Shown: positions 18,059 to 27,223, numbered from the stretch's first letter. The stretch: 64,000 nt of DNA from JAXMBX01 sp046349635 (GCA_046349635.1 JAXMBX010000019.1:1-64000); one strand, 5' to 3'. Notes: generated by a model not told the origin, from the letters alone. Numbers and translations: made by a program.

Positions 18059-18607
18059 ATGCGTCGCCCTCTCATGCTCTTGAGTTTTCTGGCGGTTTTT
18101 GCCCTCGGATACGCCCTCGGCACGTCCGGTTGGTTCCCCGCCTCCACGGCCTGGGCGCAGCAGCAGCAGGATGATGCGGAAAAGGAAAAGAAGAAAGAGG
18201 AAGCTGCACTTCTCGCCGGGATCAGTGCCGAGACCCAGGCCAAAATCAAGGCGGCTTATGAAGCCCTCACCGTCGCGGCGGATGCCCTCAAGGGTGACAA
18301 CCGTTATGCCACCGCCACGAACGGCGTGAATGCCTTCGCCGTTCTCTCCGGCGGCCTCAATGCCTTGCAGGATCTGGATGCGGGAGGTGGTGTCGATCCC
18401 GAAACATTCGCCGCGATTTACGCCGGCAATGCCTCCGATGAAGTGAAGGGGAAACTCCAGCGTGATTCCGCCACGAACAAGTACACCTACAACGGCAAGC
18501 TGATCCAGTTGTATCCCGTCTCGCAGCTCAAGCGGATGTATCTGATGCGGCAGCGCCTCTCCGGTATGGCCGCTCCTGCGGAGAAGGAAGAGAAAACCGA
18601 GAAGTAA
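18059..18607 (+). CDS. Hypothetical exported protein (182 residues)
   Basis: ATG at 18059 follows AAAGGA at a suitable distance. The N-terminus has a signal peptide (residues 1-34, ending in STAWAQ), followed by a QQQ/KKK charged linker and a helical domain rich in Ala and Leu that ends in a Glu/Lys tail. I do not recognise the domain. No cysteines and no membrane segment after the signal, so a soluble periplasmic or surface role is likely. Convergent with the peptidase gene that follows; no terminator seen in the 20-base gap. Confidence 0.75.
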   Translation: MRRPLMLLSFLAVFALGYALGTSGWFPASTAWAQQQQDDAEKEKKKEEAALLAGISAETQAKIKAAYEALTVAADALKGDNRYATATNGVNAFAVLSGGLNALQDLDAGGGVDPETFAAIYAGNASDEVKGKLQRDSATNKYTYNGKLIQLYPVSQLKRMYLMRQRLSGMAAPAEKEEKTEK

Positions 18608-18627
18608 ACTCGAGTTCGGCTCTGCAC

Positions 18628-20070
18628 TCAGCGCAACAGCGTGACTTGCATCCGCGAATTTCCTCTGATGCGAATCCCGACCTCCGCGTCGCCGGTCAGT
18701 TGTAAGATCTGAAATGTGGTTCCGCGGAGCGGCAGTTCGCGCGTCTCATGGGCGTGATAGTCCAGCAGGCGCGGAGATTGGGGCTCATGTTTGCCGCGAT
18801 CTGTGGGCAACCGCTCGGGGGTCAGGACCGCTGCGCAGGACCACAGGCGGAACAAATCCGGGAATGGAATTCCAGTGGCTGTTTCCAGCCTGGCTGGACC
18901 TGTTCCGGAGGCCTGGAGCAAGTCCTGCCCCAGCTTTTCGCCGCAGCAGGCCTCGCACCAGGAGAGAAACTGGAAGGTGGCACCGCGGCATCCGGGGTTC
19001 CGCCACAGCCCGGCCTGGGCATAGCTGGGGACCACCAGCGGATACTCGGCAGTCTGGGCGTTGAATGCCTCCAGCCTCGTTCCCCAGTTGGAAGAGTCCT
19101 GGTTTTTCCAGGTCTCCGCCAGATGCGCGAGCCCTTCACTGAGCCAGTCTTCCTGCGACTGTGAATGCGATCTCTCCACCTGCGCTGCGAAGAAAATGGC
19201 GTGCGTCAGTTCGTGTTGTAACAGGCTCCGCAGACCTTCACCCGTCGGAAGATCGATATTCAAATAGATCAAGTCCGCGTGATTCCCGAGTCGGCTTTCC
19301 GGATGAAAATCCTCGCTCCAGGTCAGTCCTCTCAGCGGAACGGCACCCACGTTCTCCTGGGGTGCCATCTCGCTCAACTGTGACGTGAGGAGCAGACTCA
19401 GCCGCTGATCTCCGTCGAGATCCATGACTTGTCCCAGACGTTGTTCAAACATTGGGATCAGTTCCCGGTCGAGCAGTTCCACAATTCGCCGGGCTTCGGC
19501 GGAAATCTTCTCTTCATAATCACTGGCATCGAGAAACACCTGCGACCGGTCTCCTTGGGCGATCAGTTTCCCGGTAATCGAGGCAAGTCTGCAGGTGGAC
19601 AGAGTACTTCGATCGGAAACTGGAAATCGGAACATCCGGTCGCGAGAAGTTTTTAGAGCAGCCGGTGATGCTTCCCCGCGTCGAGTGAGAATCGATTTTG
19701 CGACCGGCGTGGTACCTATGCCTGGCGGTTGAGGAAGGGCTTCTAACTCAGGAATCTGAGTCGCTGCACCCTCACGTTGCGCCAACGGCGTGAGATCGAC
19801 CTTCAAAGTCTGTCGAGCGTCCGCGAGGGATCCGATCACCAGATACCGAGCTCCCTGAAGCTGCTCCCTGCTGATCGACGCTGTCCCATTTCGAACCGGG
19901 ACCACCCAACCGTGCTCCGTCCGTCCGACAGAAAGTGGTTTCGACTGCAGCGATCCTCCACTTGCGGACAAGAAATTCTCCCCTTGGCTGGAGGAGTGCA
20001 GGGCCAGCCACACTCCCCAGGCGCAGAGGCACAAGGCCGGGATTGCCAGCCGTGGGATGAAGTTCGGCAC
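18628..20070 (-). CDS. Exported HExxH metallopeptidase (gluzincin type)
   Basis: 480 residues. Signal sequence or anchor at about 8-24. The catalytic motif HELTH (286-290) with the downstream glutamate in EGLAH (E312) is the gluzincin zinc site, resembling M30 hyicolysin-like peptidases. The spacing of 22 residues from the second histidine to the third ligand is typical of gluzincins. The N-terminal 150 residues are a beta-rich domain without recognised family; the C-terminal part may be a beta domain. Substrate unknown. It ends convergent with the preceding exported-protein gene. Confidence 0.75.
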   Translation of the reverse strand: MPNFIPRLAIPALCLCAWGVWLALHSSSQGENFLSASGGSLQSKPLSVGRTEHGWVVPVRNGTASISREQLQGARYLVIGSLADARQTLKVDLTPLAQREGAATQIPELEALPQPPGIGTTPVAKSILTRRGEASPAALKTSRDRMFRFPVSDRSTLSTCRLASITGKLIAQGDRSQVFLDASDYEEKISAEARRIVELLDRELIPMFEQRLGQVMDLDGDQRLSLLLTSQLSEMAPQENVGAVPLRGLTWSEDFHPESRLGNHADLIYLNIDLPTGEGLRSLLQHELTHAIFFAAQVERSHSQSQEDWLSEGLAHLAETWKNQDSSNWGTRLEAFNAQTAEYPLVVPSYAQAGLWRNPGCRGATFQFLSWCEACCGEKLGQDLLQASGTGPARLETATGIPFPDLFRLWSCAAVLTPERLPTDRGKHEPQSPRLLDYHAHETRELPLRGTTFQILQLTGDAEVGIRIRGNSRMQVTLLR

Positions 20071-20476
20071 AAGAGCTTACCGCTGAGAGTCTTACATCCA
20101 TGCACCGAAATGCTTCCAGGCATTCCATTGGCCCTGGTGCAGGGAGTTTTTCTCAATATCGGAGCGGAAGGCGCCGAATATCTGCTAAAACCAGAAATCT
20201 CGACGCAGTTTGCCGAACTCTTCCCAGTGAGGGAGGGATGCCGCCTCGTCTTCGAACGGCAATCTTCGCTGTAAAATCTGAATCCGGACTGCTTGCAGAC
20301 CTCAGGTAAACCGGCTAACTTGTTACTGAATTAGCGGTTTGGTCGAGTCCTCCGGTTCGCGATCAGCGCTTGTCGTTTCCTTTCGAGTCAGCAAAAGACT
20401 CCTTACGGTGCCCCTCTTTTCCACAAGGAGTGTCACTCAGAGGAGATCGTTGATTTGATACGGGTTGATTCATCAC
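20071..20476. other. 406-bp intergenic region before tRNA-His
   Basis: No supported gene. A 54-codon frame (20110-20274, +) is open but unlike anything I know. A 10-bp stem with one bulged G (20308-20318 with 20331-20340) is visible, plus a weak repeat ACTCCTT/AAGGAGT flanking about 20 bases near 20400-20430. Confidence 0.45.
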
Positions 20477-20551
20477 GGTGGGTATAGCTCAGTCGGTTAG
20501 AGCGCCAGATTGTGGATCTGGAGGTCACGGGTTCGAGCCCCGTTATCCACC
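20477..20551 (+). tRNA. tRNA-His (GTG)
   Basis: Full cloverleaf with anticodon GTG in loop TTGTGGA. The extra 5' G of tRNA-His (G-1, 20477) is encoded and pairs with C73 (20551). Acceptor stem 20478-20484 pairs with 20544-20550, with one G-U pair. D-arm TAGCTCAG and T-arm GTTCGAG are normal. CCA is not encoded. Confidence 0.95.
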
Positions 20552-20664
20552 CTGCTTCGTTCTCTGCGGCGACATTCGGGCCTATGCCGATTTCCGTCGT
20601 GGCGAATGCGGTCTTATCGATCATTCCTGCGTTGCACCTACACCCACCAGTCAGGAGGTCTCCT

Positions 20665-21135
20665 ATGAAGAACAGCGCCAAAGTCGTTTTGATGTCTGCC
20701 CTGTCCCTGTTTGCCATCACCTTGATCGCTGCCGACGACAAGTTGGCCGGTCTGAAGTGCCCGGTCTCCGGCGGCAAGATCAATGCCGAAAAGTTCGTCA
20801 TGCACAACGGCGGGAAAGTCTATTTCTGCTGTGAGAACTGTCCCAAGTCCTTTGAGAAGGATGTCGCCAAGTTTGCCCCCAAGGCCAACCTGCAACTCGC
20901 TCAGTCCGGTCAGTCCAAGCAGACGAAGTGCCCGTTGAGCGGTGGGAAGCTCAATCCTGAAAAGACCGTGGAAATCGGCGGCGTGAAGGTTCAGTTCTGC
21001 TGTGAAAAGTGCCAGGGTAAGGTCGCCGGTATGAAGGGTGACGAACAGATCGCAGCCGTTTTCGCGGACGACGTTTTCAAGAAGGCCTTCCAGACCGGCG
21101 AACGGAAAAAGCTCCGCAAGAAGGGTGACGAATAA
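20665..21135 (+). CDS. Exported tandem YHS-like metal-binding protein
   Basis: 156 residues from ATG 20665 with AGGAGG upstream. Signal peptide at 1-22 (ends LIAA). Two copies of a YHS/TRASH-like module follow: C32 P-V-S-G-G with CCENC (55-59), and C89 P-L-S-G-G with CCEKC (112-116). Such modules bind heavy metals or copper in other proteins. Here the Tyr-His-Ser core is replaced by CPxSGG...F-C-C-E-x-C, seen in many planctomycete exported proteins. Likely a periplasmic metal-binding protein. It follows tRNA-His and is ended by a strong terminator. Confidence 0.85.
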   Translation: MKNSAKVVLMSALSLFAITLIAADDKLAGLKCPVSGGKINAEKFVMHNGGKVYFCCENCPKSFEKDVAKFAPKANLQLAQSGQSKQTKCPLSGGKLNPEKTVEIGGVKVQFCCEKCQGKVAGMKGDEQIAAVFADDVFKKAFQTGERKKLRKKGDE

Positions 21136-21168
21136 GTCTCCTTCCCCGCTGCTTCATAGAAATTTCAG

Positions 21169-21199
21169 GGGCACCTTCTGTGGAAGGTGCCCTTTTTTT
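21169..21199 (+). terminator. Rho-independent terminator after the YHS gene
   Basis: Perfect 10-bp stem (21169-21178 with 21183-21192), loop TGTG, seven T (21193-21199). It lies 34 bases after the stop codon. Confidence 0.92.
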
Positions 21200-21395
21200 G
21201 CGTGAAGTTCCGGAAAATTGGAAGGCTCGACCCATAAATAGAGTTTTATTTTTTACAGGACATACGCTAAAATTCGACCTCGAAGCCTGAGACTCGAACC
21301 CGCTGCCGCCACGGGTCAGGTTTTGATGTGGCGGTGGAGTCCGATGGTGCCTCCCATACTGCGCCACGATTCACAACCTGAAGGAGTTTGATGTT

Positions 21396-21785
21396 ATGAA
21401 GCTCGTGCAAGTGACGATGGCGGCCTGCCTGGCAGCCGTCTGCGTGATTGGGGCCGTGGGAGTTTCGAAGGCCGCCGACAAGCCTAAGTACACCATTTCC
21501 GATGTCATGAAAAAGGCCCTCAAGGGGGGCCCGAAGTCCCTGAACGGCAAGGTTGCCGCCGGCAAGGCGTCCGATGACGAGAAGAAGCTGCTCGTCGAAA
21601 TGTACGAATCCATGGCCGCTCAAAAGCCCCCCAAGGGGAGCGATGAATCCTGGAAGAAGTTCGCCGGTGCGCTCGTGACCGCCGCCAAGGATGCGAAAGA
21701 GGATAAGGAAGGGGCCGCCGCTGCCCTGAAGAAGGCTTCCAACTGCACCGCCTGCCACGATGCCCACAAGGGTGAAGACAAGTAG
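21396..21785 (+). CDS. Small exported c-type cytochrome
   Basis: 129 residues from ATG 21396, with GAAGGAG 9 bases upstream. A signal peptide (about 1-26, ending KAA) precedes a Lys-rich helical domain. A single heme-binding motif CTACH lies at the extreme C-terminus (C117, C120, H121). The position resembles cytochrome c' / c-556-like four-helix proteins where the heme site is C-terminal. An axial sixth ligand is not evident. Likely a periplasmic electron carrier or gas-binding protein. Confidence 0.8.
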   Translation: MKLVQVTMAACLAAVCVIGAVGVSKAADKPKYTISDVMKKALKGGPKSLNGKVAAGKASDDEKKLLVEMYESMAAQKPPKGSDESWKKFAGALVTAAKDAKEDKEGAAAALKKASNCTACHDAHKGEDK

Positions 21786-21824
21786 GTCTTTTTCCGGTGA
21801 TCCGGAAACCGAAATGAATTTTCG

Positions 21825-21859
21825 CCCGGACCGATTTCACAATCGGCCCGGGTTTTTTT
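21825..21859 (+). terminator. Rho-independent terminator after the cytochrome gene
   Basis: CCCGG (21825-21829) pairs with CCGGG (21848-21852) and, after one mismatch, CCGATT pairs with AATCGG; loop TCAC; seven T (21853-21859). Confidence 0.9.
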
Positions 21860-21883
21860 ATTTGGCCGGTCAAACAGGTAAAA

Positions 21884-21916
21884 AAAAGAACCCCGGAATA
21901 CTACCGGGGTTCTTTT
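21884..21916. terminator. Bidirectional terminator
   Basis: Perfect 13-bp inverted repeat AAAAGAACCCCGG / CCGGGGTTCTTTT around a 7-base loop. The A and T ends make it work on either strand. It closes the minus-strand 56-residue gene and backs up the cytochrome terminator 25 bases before it. Confidence 0.88.
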
Positions 21917-21956
21917 CAATTTGTCTGTCATCAATGTGTGAGCACGTGTGCGTCAA

Positions 21957-22127
21957 CTATTCCGCGTGACGGGCCAGTTCAGCCGCCTGATTGCGGAAGA
22001 ATTCCGCACGGTTGCGCATCCGGGCAACCGTCTTGGCCCCGCCGGAGCGGCTCGCAAGGGAATCATACTTCTTCGCCAATTCGAGCTTTACGGCGACCTT
22101 TTTCGCGATGTTTTCTTTACGACCCAT
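21957..22127 (-). CDS. Small basic protein (56 residues)
   Basis: A short ORF from ATG 22127 to TAG 21957. The protein begins MGRKENIAKKVAVKLELAKK and is strongly basic and helical (many Lys, Arg, Ala), with RMRNRAEFFRNQAAEL near the end. I do not recognise a family, though similar short basic helical proteins occur in planctomycetes. It lies 80 bases after the tRNA on the same strand and directly before the bidirectional terminator, which argues that it is a real transcribed unit. Possible nucleic-acid or ribosome-associated role is only a guess from its charge. Confidence 0.65.
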   Translation of the reverse strand: MGRKENIAKKVAVKLELAKKYDSLASRSGGAKTVARMRNRAEFFRNQAAELARHAE

Positions 22128-22207
22128 GAGTTCTCAATCCTGTGTCTGGGGCCGGATGCTGACAACCGGCAGTTAACGTCTTGCAGTCCAACTTAAACAC
22201 GTGAAAG

Positions 22208-22281
22208 TAGCGGGGAGAGGACTTGAACCTCCGACCTGCGGGCTATGAATCCGCTGCTCTAACCAGCTGAGCTACCCCGCC
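22208..22281 (-). tRNA. tRNA-Met (CAT), possibly elongator
   Basis: Complete cloverleaf on the minus strand: acceptor stem GGCGGGG with CCCCGCT (one G-U at 1-72), discriminator A, D-arm TAGCTCAG, T-arm GGTTCAAGTCC. Loop TTCATAG has anticodon CAT. The anticodon stem carries an A31-C39 mismatch. G1-U72 pairing and lack of a G-C triple argue against initiator; isoleucine-2 (lysidine-modified CAT) cannot be excluded. CCA not encoded. Confidence 0.85.
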
Positions 22282-22429
22282 ATCCTTTTCCAACTTCGAC
22301 CGTCTCAAGGCCGGACTTCAATTTCCGGCCCACGGTCTGGGAAAGATCCTGATTATACCGTCCCGGTTCGCGTTGAAAAGGGTTTTAGGGGTTGGATTTG
22401 GGACAAATTTGGCCGCGAAATCGCAGGAT

Positions 22430-23341
22430 TTATGCGGCAGTTTCCTGCTCTAGCTGCAAATATAAGGCGATCAGTTCCTCCGCAATCCGCTCATTCCACC
22501 GGTCCCACTGAAAACCGGTCACGCGCACCGCATCCTCCCGAAAGATTCCCTTGCGGACAAGCAGGCGTTTGAAAAACGCAATGGAGGTCAGAATCTCCTG
22601 GTTAGTGAACGCCAAAATCGGCTGCAGACGCCGAAACAGTTCCGTGGCACTTCCGCGGTTTCCGGCCTGATACCGTCGGTAGATTTTTTTATAGATCCGG
22701 ATCATCGCACTCTCCGGGATCATGGCGTCCACACCCCGGTCCAGGGCCTCAATCAGTTGCGGGACCGCCCATCCTCCGGAGATATGACACCTCGGGCCGA
22801 ACGCTTGCCGGACCAAAGAATATTTCGGTCCTGCCGGAACTGTCTCAATCTTCCAGCCCGCCAACTGCGGCAGCGCGTCACTCAGTTTTCGCATGTCGTC
22901 GAGTGTCAGGCCGGGGCCATTGAACTGCAAATCCTGGATTACAAGTGGCAGTGAAATCCCCTCCGTCGCAGCCTTAAAGAAGGGAAGAATGTCGTCCGGA
23001 GATCGATACAACGGATCGGGAACCGCGATCAGCCAGGCGGAGGCCCCCATCTCTTCCGCTTGTAGTCCCAAGTCGCGTGATATTTGTGGGGCCGGTGAGG
23101 AGGCTCCCGCGATGACGGGCACACGACTGCGAGTCGTCTCCAGGACACACGCCAGGATCTGTTGACGTTCTTCCCCTGTTAAAGTCCCGACCTCGCTCGC
23201 GACCGCCGGGACGAGAAAGCCATCAACGTCCGCATCCAACGCATCCGCGATCAACCGTCGCAGGCTTTCCAGATCCAACGTGAGATTGGAAAGAAACGGG
23301 GTCTGGACGACGGAGATAATTCCGCGCGGCAACCGTGTCAT
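22430..23341 (-). CDS. DapA/NanA-family aldolase-like protein
   Basis: 303 residues of the dihydrodipicolinate synthase / N-acetylneuraminate lyase TIM-barrel family. The Schiff-base lysine is present as GWKIET (K164). The substrate-activating tyrosine, usually in YNxP near position 133-139, is missing: the strand reads VIQDLQFNG. The GTTGE motif is also altered to ASEVGTLTGEE. So it is not likely to be a true DapA; another pyruvate-type aldolase or lyase reaction is more plausible. Last in an operon with the DUF11-like gene 29 bases upstream. Confidence 0.8.
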   Translation of the reverse strand: MTRLPRGIISVVQTPFLSNLTLDLESLRRLIADALDADVDGFLVPAVASEVGTLTGEERQQILACVLETTRSRVPVIAGASSPAPQISRDLGLQAEEMGASAWLIAVPDPLYRSPDDILPFFKAATEGISLPLVIQDLQFNGPGLTLDDMRKLSDALPQLAGWKIETVPAGPKYSLVRQAFGPRCHISGGWAVPQLIEALDRGVDAMIPESAMIRIYKKIYRRYQAGNRGSATELFRRLQPILAFTNQEILTSIAFFKRLLVRKGIFREDAVRVTGFQWDRWNERIAEELIALYLQLEQETAA

Positions 23342-23370
23342 CGCTTATCTCGAATTGCGAATCACGTGGC

Positions 23371-25144
23371 TTACCACTCGTAGACAGCCTCTCTGATCTC
23401 TTCCGCATAGTGATACGCGGGAGGTGACGTCCATCCTGTCACAGGGGGCGCCGAGGTTGCTGCCGTCGGAGGGCAGGAATGCGTCACCGTCCAGGAGCCA
23501 CGCCCGATCACGTCCGCGCCGGAGATGACCTGAATACGGCTGGACTGGGCCGTCATGACCTGTGGATTCACGGTCACTGAGAGGGAAGTCGTTCCCCCGA
23601 CCGGCAGATTGGTCAGTTTCCACGAGACGCTATGCGACACGGCGTTGTAGACCCCTCCCTGGGAGGCGGATTTGAATTTAGTTCCCGGAGGAAGCGTTTC
23701 CTCGATGCGGAGATTGTTCAGATCGCTGTTGAACTGGTTCTTCAAGGTCATCGAATAGACGGCCAGCGGCCCCTGGCTCGGTTCGAGGGGAAGCCAGTTT
23801 CCGGTACGGGTAATGACGACCTTTGGTTGTGCGGGAGCAGCAGGAGGGAGAACCGCCGGCGGATTTTCACGAATGGGAGTCACGTCGTTCACCGGCTGCG
23901 GTTCAGGCTGGCGGTTTTCGACCGGCTCAGGTGCAATGCGTCCGGAAGGCCGCGCCGGAAAATTCTTCAGATCGATCTTTCTCTGGGGAGGCGGGGTGGG
24001 CGCGGGTTCTTCAGCCGGCTTGTCTTCCTTCTCCTCGGGGTTTGCTGGAGGGGTCTTGATCGTAATCGGATCCACCGTCTCGCTTTGACCTCCTTCCTTT
24101 TTCTTCGGCTCCTCTTCGGGATTGACAGTTCCGGTCGGCCTTGGACTTCACGGGCGGAGGTGCAAAAACTTTCCTGATGGGAGCCAAGCGCGATCCGGTG
24201 TTTCTTCCGGAGGCTCAAATTTGTTCTCTCTTCCTTTTCCGGGAAGGCCGGCGGATCTGCCTTCTTCTCGCGAGGCTTCCATTCCAACTCTTCTTGCAAA
24301 GCGGCAGGAGGCATCTGCTCCAGAAATTTCGGACTGAACGTCCTCTTCCTTTTTGGGAGGATTCTCAAGTTTTGCTCACCTTGGGCTCGTCGATCTTGAG
24401 GGCGTTCAGCCGCGGTTTCCTGGGTTCGACGACCGGCTCGTCATCGAAGTTGTAACTTGCGGCGGGAGGTTCTGCGGACGGTTTCTCTTCTTCCTCCATG
24501 GGAGGATCGGCTCGCTTCTTGCCATCATCCAGCAATGCCAGCGCATCTTCTTCGGAAGTCTTTGTCATTGCGACAGTCGGCGGGGAAAACTCCGGTGCGC
24601 GGGAATCGGTCTGCAGGATCTCCGGTTCAGTTTCCTCCGCGATCGCGGCCGTCATTTCTCCGGTGAGCGGCTCGATGGACTTATTGTGTTTGAATTGCCA
24701 GAACAACAGCAGCGTCAGCAACAGGCTGATCACCCCCGTCATGGTCGAGAACCGCCACAGCCCACGCTGTGTCGGTCTCCAGTTCGACATTGTCTGCAGC
24801 CCTTCCTGCAGATCCCACTCCCAGAATTGCAGCACCTGCTTGCAATTGCGCCAATACCAGCGCGACAGAATGGACCAGCGGCGGAGCGTTCTCAGCTCCG
24901 GAAAATCCTGGTACGGACGACGGGACGGAGAGGACTCCGATTCTTCCGATTCAGGGGCTACATCGAGGTCGTTGTCGACATCATTCGCAAAGAAAACATC
25001 CTGTTCTTCGTCCGGTTCCTGGGGAGGCCGCTTGGCGAATTTCGAGGGCTGATTTTCTTCATGGTGAGGTCGGAAATTCTGTGGATCCTTTTTGGGACGA
25101 CGTTCAAACGAGGGACGTTCCGTGGGATCGTTTGGCTCCGCCAT
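23371..25144 (-). pseudogene. DUF11-like membrane-anchored protein, multiply frameshifted
   Basis: Reads as one gene broken by at least four frame changes between about 24370 and 24150. The N-terminal frame (ATG 25144) is acidic and disordered, with one membrane segment (about residues 155-172, LLLTLLLFWQF) and a Pro/Glu-rich continuation. The C-terminal frame (to 23371) carries a beta-sandwich of the DUF11/conserved-repeat type, with YSMTLKNQFNSDLNN and GTKFKSASQGG. Intermediate pieces (EKNPPKKEE-like, VFAPPPVKS and PTGTVNPEEEPKK) fall in three frames. It may be a real pseudogene, or sequence error in a low-complexity linker. Confidence 0.65.
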
Positions 25145-25728
25145 GGTCGATGCATCCTGCACAAGGGGTGACGAGATCCACATCCGGACCTTGGGAGCGT
25201 CGGGACGGACAGCCCCTGATTGATCCCCCAGACCCGGATTTACGGCAATTTCTGCCGAATTGGGCACATTCGAGGGACGGAATATCAGAATTCAAAAAAG
25301 GGGGGAAGGGGAAAACCGCAGAAACTGCCGGTTCGAAAAGTAAAGGAACCAACGCGATTGGCGGGCCCAAAGAATGCAAACAGCCGGGAGAATGTTTGCG
25401 GTGGGGCAGGGACCACAAATATCCAGCATCCGGCTGCTTACATTGATAATCCTATCGACTCACAATCTCAATTTCAAGAAGCCAGAGGGCAAAAAGAGGA
25501 CAGATTTTCTCGTATTTGACCGTGTCGTTATCGTTAGACAAATTGTGCCAGCACCCTTCGCGGAAGACGAAAATCTTGGATGTTTGCGAAAATTAACAAT
25601 TCTTGGTCGCGGCCCTCGAATTAAAGCCAAGACTAAGCAAGAGTTGTGTGATGAAAAAGCAGATCTCTGTGGTCGTTGACCAACCATTCGTTAAGAAATC
25701 GAGTGGCAGTCTTCGAGAGGTTCGGAAA
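25145..25728. other. 584-bp intergenic region
   Basis: Between two minus-strand genes. Contains AT-rich stretches but no credible coding frame, no strong hairpin followed by T, and no repeat I can name. It presumably holds the promoter of the DUF11-like gene and the end of the membrane-protein transcript. Confidence 0.4.
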
Positions 25729-26523
25729 TCAAACCGGAAACCGCGCTTCCTGCGACAGCAGACTTCCAGATAACTCTCCGATGAACGTCACAATCACCCC
25801 GACGAACAGTACCCCCGTGGCCGCCTGGGTATTCCGGTAGCGCAAAATCTGATGGGTCATGATGCTGAGGATCAACGGAGCAATGATTCCTGCGGACCAG
25901 CGCAGCAGTAACCAGACAAAATACGAGGGGCCTTGCAGGCTCCCCCAGGCGATCACCAGGACCGTCCCCGACACGATTCCGCGCAGTAAGGCCCCCGCTC
26001 CCAAATACAGGTTAATCCGGGACAACGGGGCGATCGACATCGTGGGGGTCGTCAGATAGGAGTGCCCCAGCAGCATGCCGGTCAATGCCGCGCCCAGAAG
26101 CAACGTGCTGCTCAATTCGCTGCACAGCAGAAATACCAGTCCGACCTTGGGCTGTGGAGAGATCAGAAGTGTGGAAGTTCCCAGGGTCAACAAAGAGGTG
26201 CCCAGCAGGACGAACATCAGTTTGGTCGCGGCCGGACGGCGCTCGAGCGTCCAGAGCATTGATCCGACAAACGCTTCGAGTCCCAGCAGAATCCCCAGGA
26301 ACCAGCGGGCAGTGAGCAGGTTCGTGGGGCTGAACGTTCCTGCGCCTAAGCCTTGTGGCACACGCGGGACATAGGCATCGTTTGCCAGGCAGACCAGCAC
26401 ACTCAGGCCCAGGACAATCAGCATCTGCACCCGAAAGAATCCTGAGGCGATGGTCTTGCGCGGGATTCCTGCCAGCATCAGCCCGATGCCGCAAATCAAG
26501 CGCAACGCAAAGTGGGAAAGCAT
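25729..26523 (-). CDS. Hypothetical multi-pass membrane protein
   Basis: 264 residues from ATG 26523; a start at 26559 is possible. About seven to eight hydrophobic segments cover nearly the whole chain, with short polar loops and a SLQGP and MTHQILRYRN loop near the end. I do not recognise the family. No cytochrome, transporter or enzyme motif is seen. It follows folE in the same orientation, 110 bases away, so it may belong to the same transcript. Confidence 0.65.
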   Translation of the reverse strand: MLSHFALRLICGIGLMLAGIPRKTIASGFFRVQMLIVLGLSVLVCLANDAYVPRVPQGLGAGTFSPTNLLTARWFLGILLGLEAFVGSMLWTLERRPAATKLMFVLLGTSLLTLGTSTLLISPQPKVGLVFLLCSELSSTLLLGAALTGMLLGHSYLTTPTMSIAPLSRINLYLGAGALLRGIVSGTVLVIAWGSLQGPSYFVWLLLRWSAGIIAPLILSIMTHQILRYRNTQAATGVLFVGVIVTFIGELSGSLLSQEARFPV

Positions 26524-26632
26524 GAGAAAGTCGTCGCCCCTGGGTCGAATAGCCTGCAATCAGTCAGAATTGAGTCACGATAAGGGAACGGCAGGGCATT
26601 CTCAAGCGCGCCCCACGTCCCGGATTCGCGGT

Positions 26633-27223
26633 TCATTTGCGGTTGATCAGGCTCATCACTTCCGCACGGCTGGATACGTTCGACTTGAATAATCCCCGCA
26701 CCGCGCTGGTCACGGTCAGGCTTCCCGGCTTACGGACCCCTCGGATCGTCATGCAGGTGTGCGTCGCTTCCAGCACCACGACGACCCCTTTCGCGTCCAG
26801 TTCCTCGGCCATGAGGTCGGCGATCTGGTGGGTCATTCGCTCCTGGACTTGCGGGCGCCGGGAGATTTCCTCGACCACGCGGGCCAGTTTGCTCAGCCCG
26901 GCGACCTTGCCGTTCGGCAGATAGCCGATGTGGGCCACTCCCATGAACGGCAGCAGGTGATGCTCACACATGCTGTTGAAGCTGATGTCCCGCACCAGAA
27001 CCAGCTCGTCGAACTTTTCTTCAAAGACCCGCTTCAAATGTGGGGTCGGGTCGGTGTGCAAGCCTGAAAACAACTCGGAATACATCCGTGCCACGCGGGC
27101 AGGGGTCTCTTGCAACCCGTTCCGATCCGGATCTTCACCGATGGCTAACAGGATTTCGCGGACCGCTTTTTCGATGCGGGGAAGATCGACAGGTGACTGA
27201 TCGGGATTCTGACTCAAACTCAT
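26633..27223 (-). CDS. folE: GTP cyclohydrolase I
   Basis: 196 residues from ATG 27223. Converts GTP to 7,8-dihydroneopterin triphosphate, the first step of tetrahydrofolate (or queuosine/biopterin) synthesis in the cytoplasm. Zinc ligands are visible: C86 and H89 in MCEHHLLPF and C157 in THTCMTIRGV. The family signature SKLARVVEEISRRPQVQERMT is intact, so this is the zinc-dependent FolE1 type. Other folate genes are not adjacent. A start at 27274 would add 17 residues that look untranslated. Confidence 0.95.
   Translation of the reverse strand: MSLSQNPDQSPVDLPRIEKAVREILLAIGEDPDRNGLQETPARVARMYSELFSGLHTDPTPHLKRVFEEKFDELVLVRDISFNSMCEHHLLPFMGVAHIGYLPNGKVAGLSKLARVVEEISRRPQVQERMTHQIADLMAEELDAKGVVVVLEATHTCMTIRGVRKPGSLTVTSAVRGLFKSNVSSRAEVMSLINRK

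Noticed and set aside
20110..20274. 54-codon + strand frame before tRNA-His
   Set aside because: No ribosome site, no similarity I know and no terminator or partner; cannot be supported.
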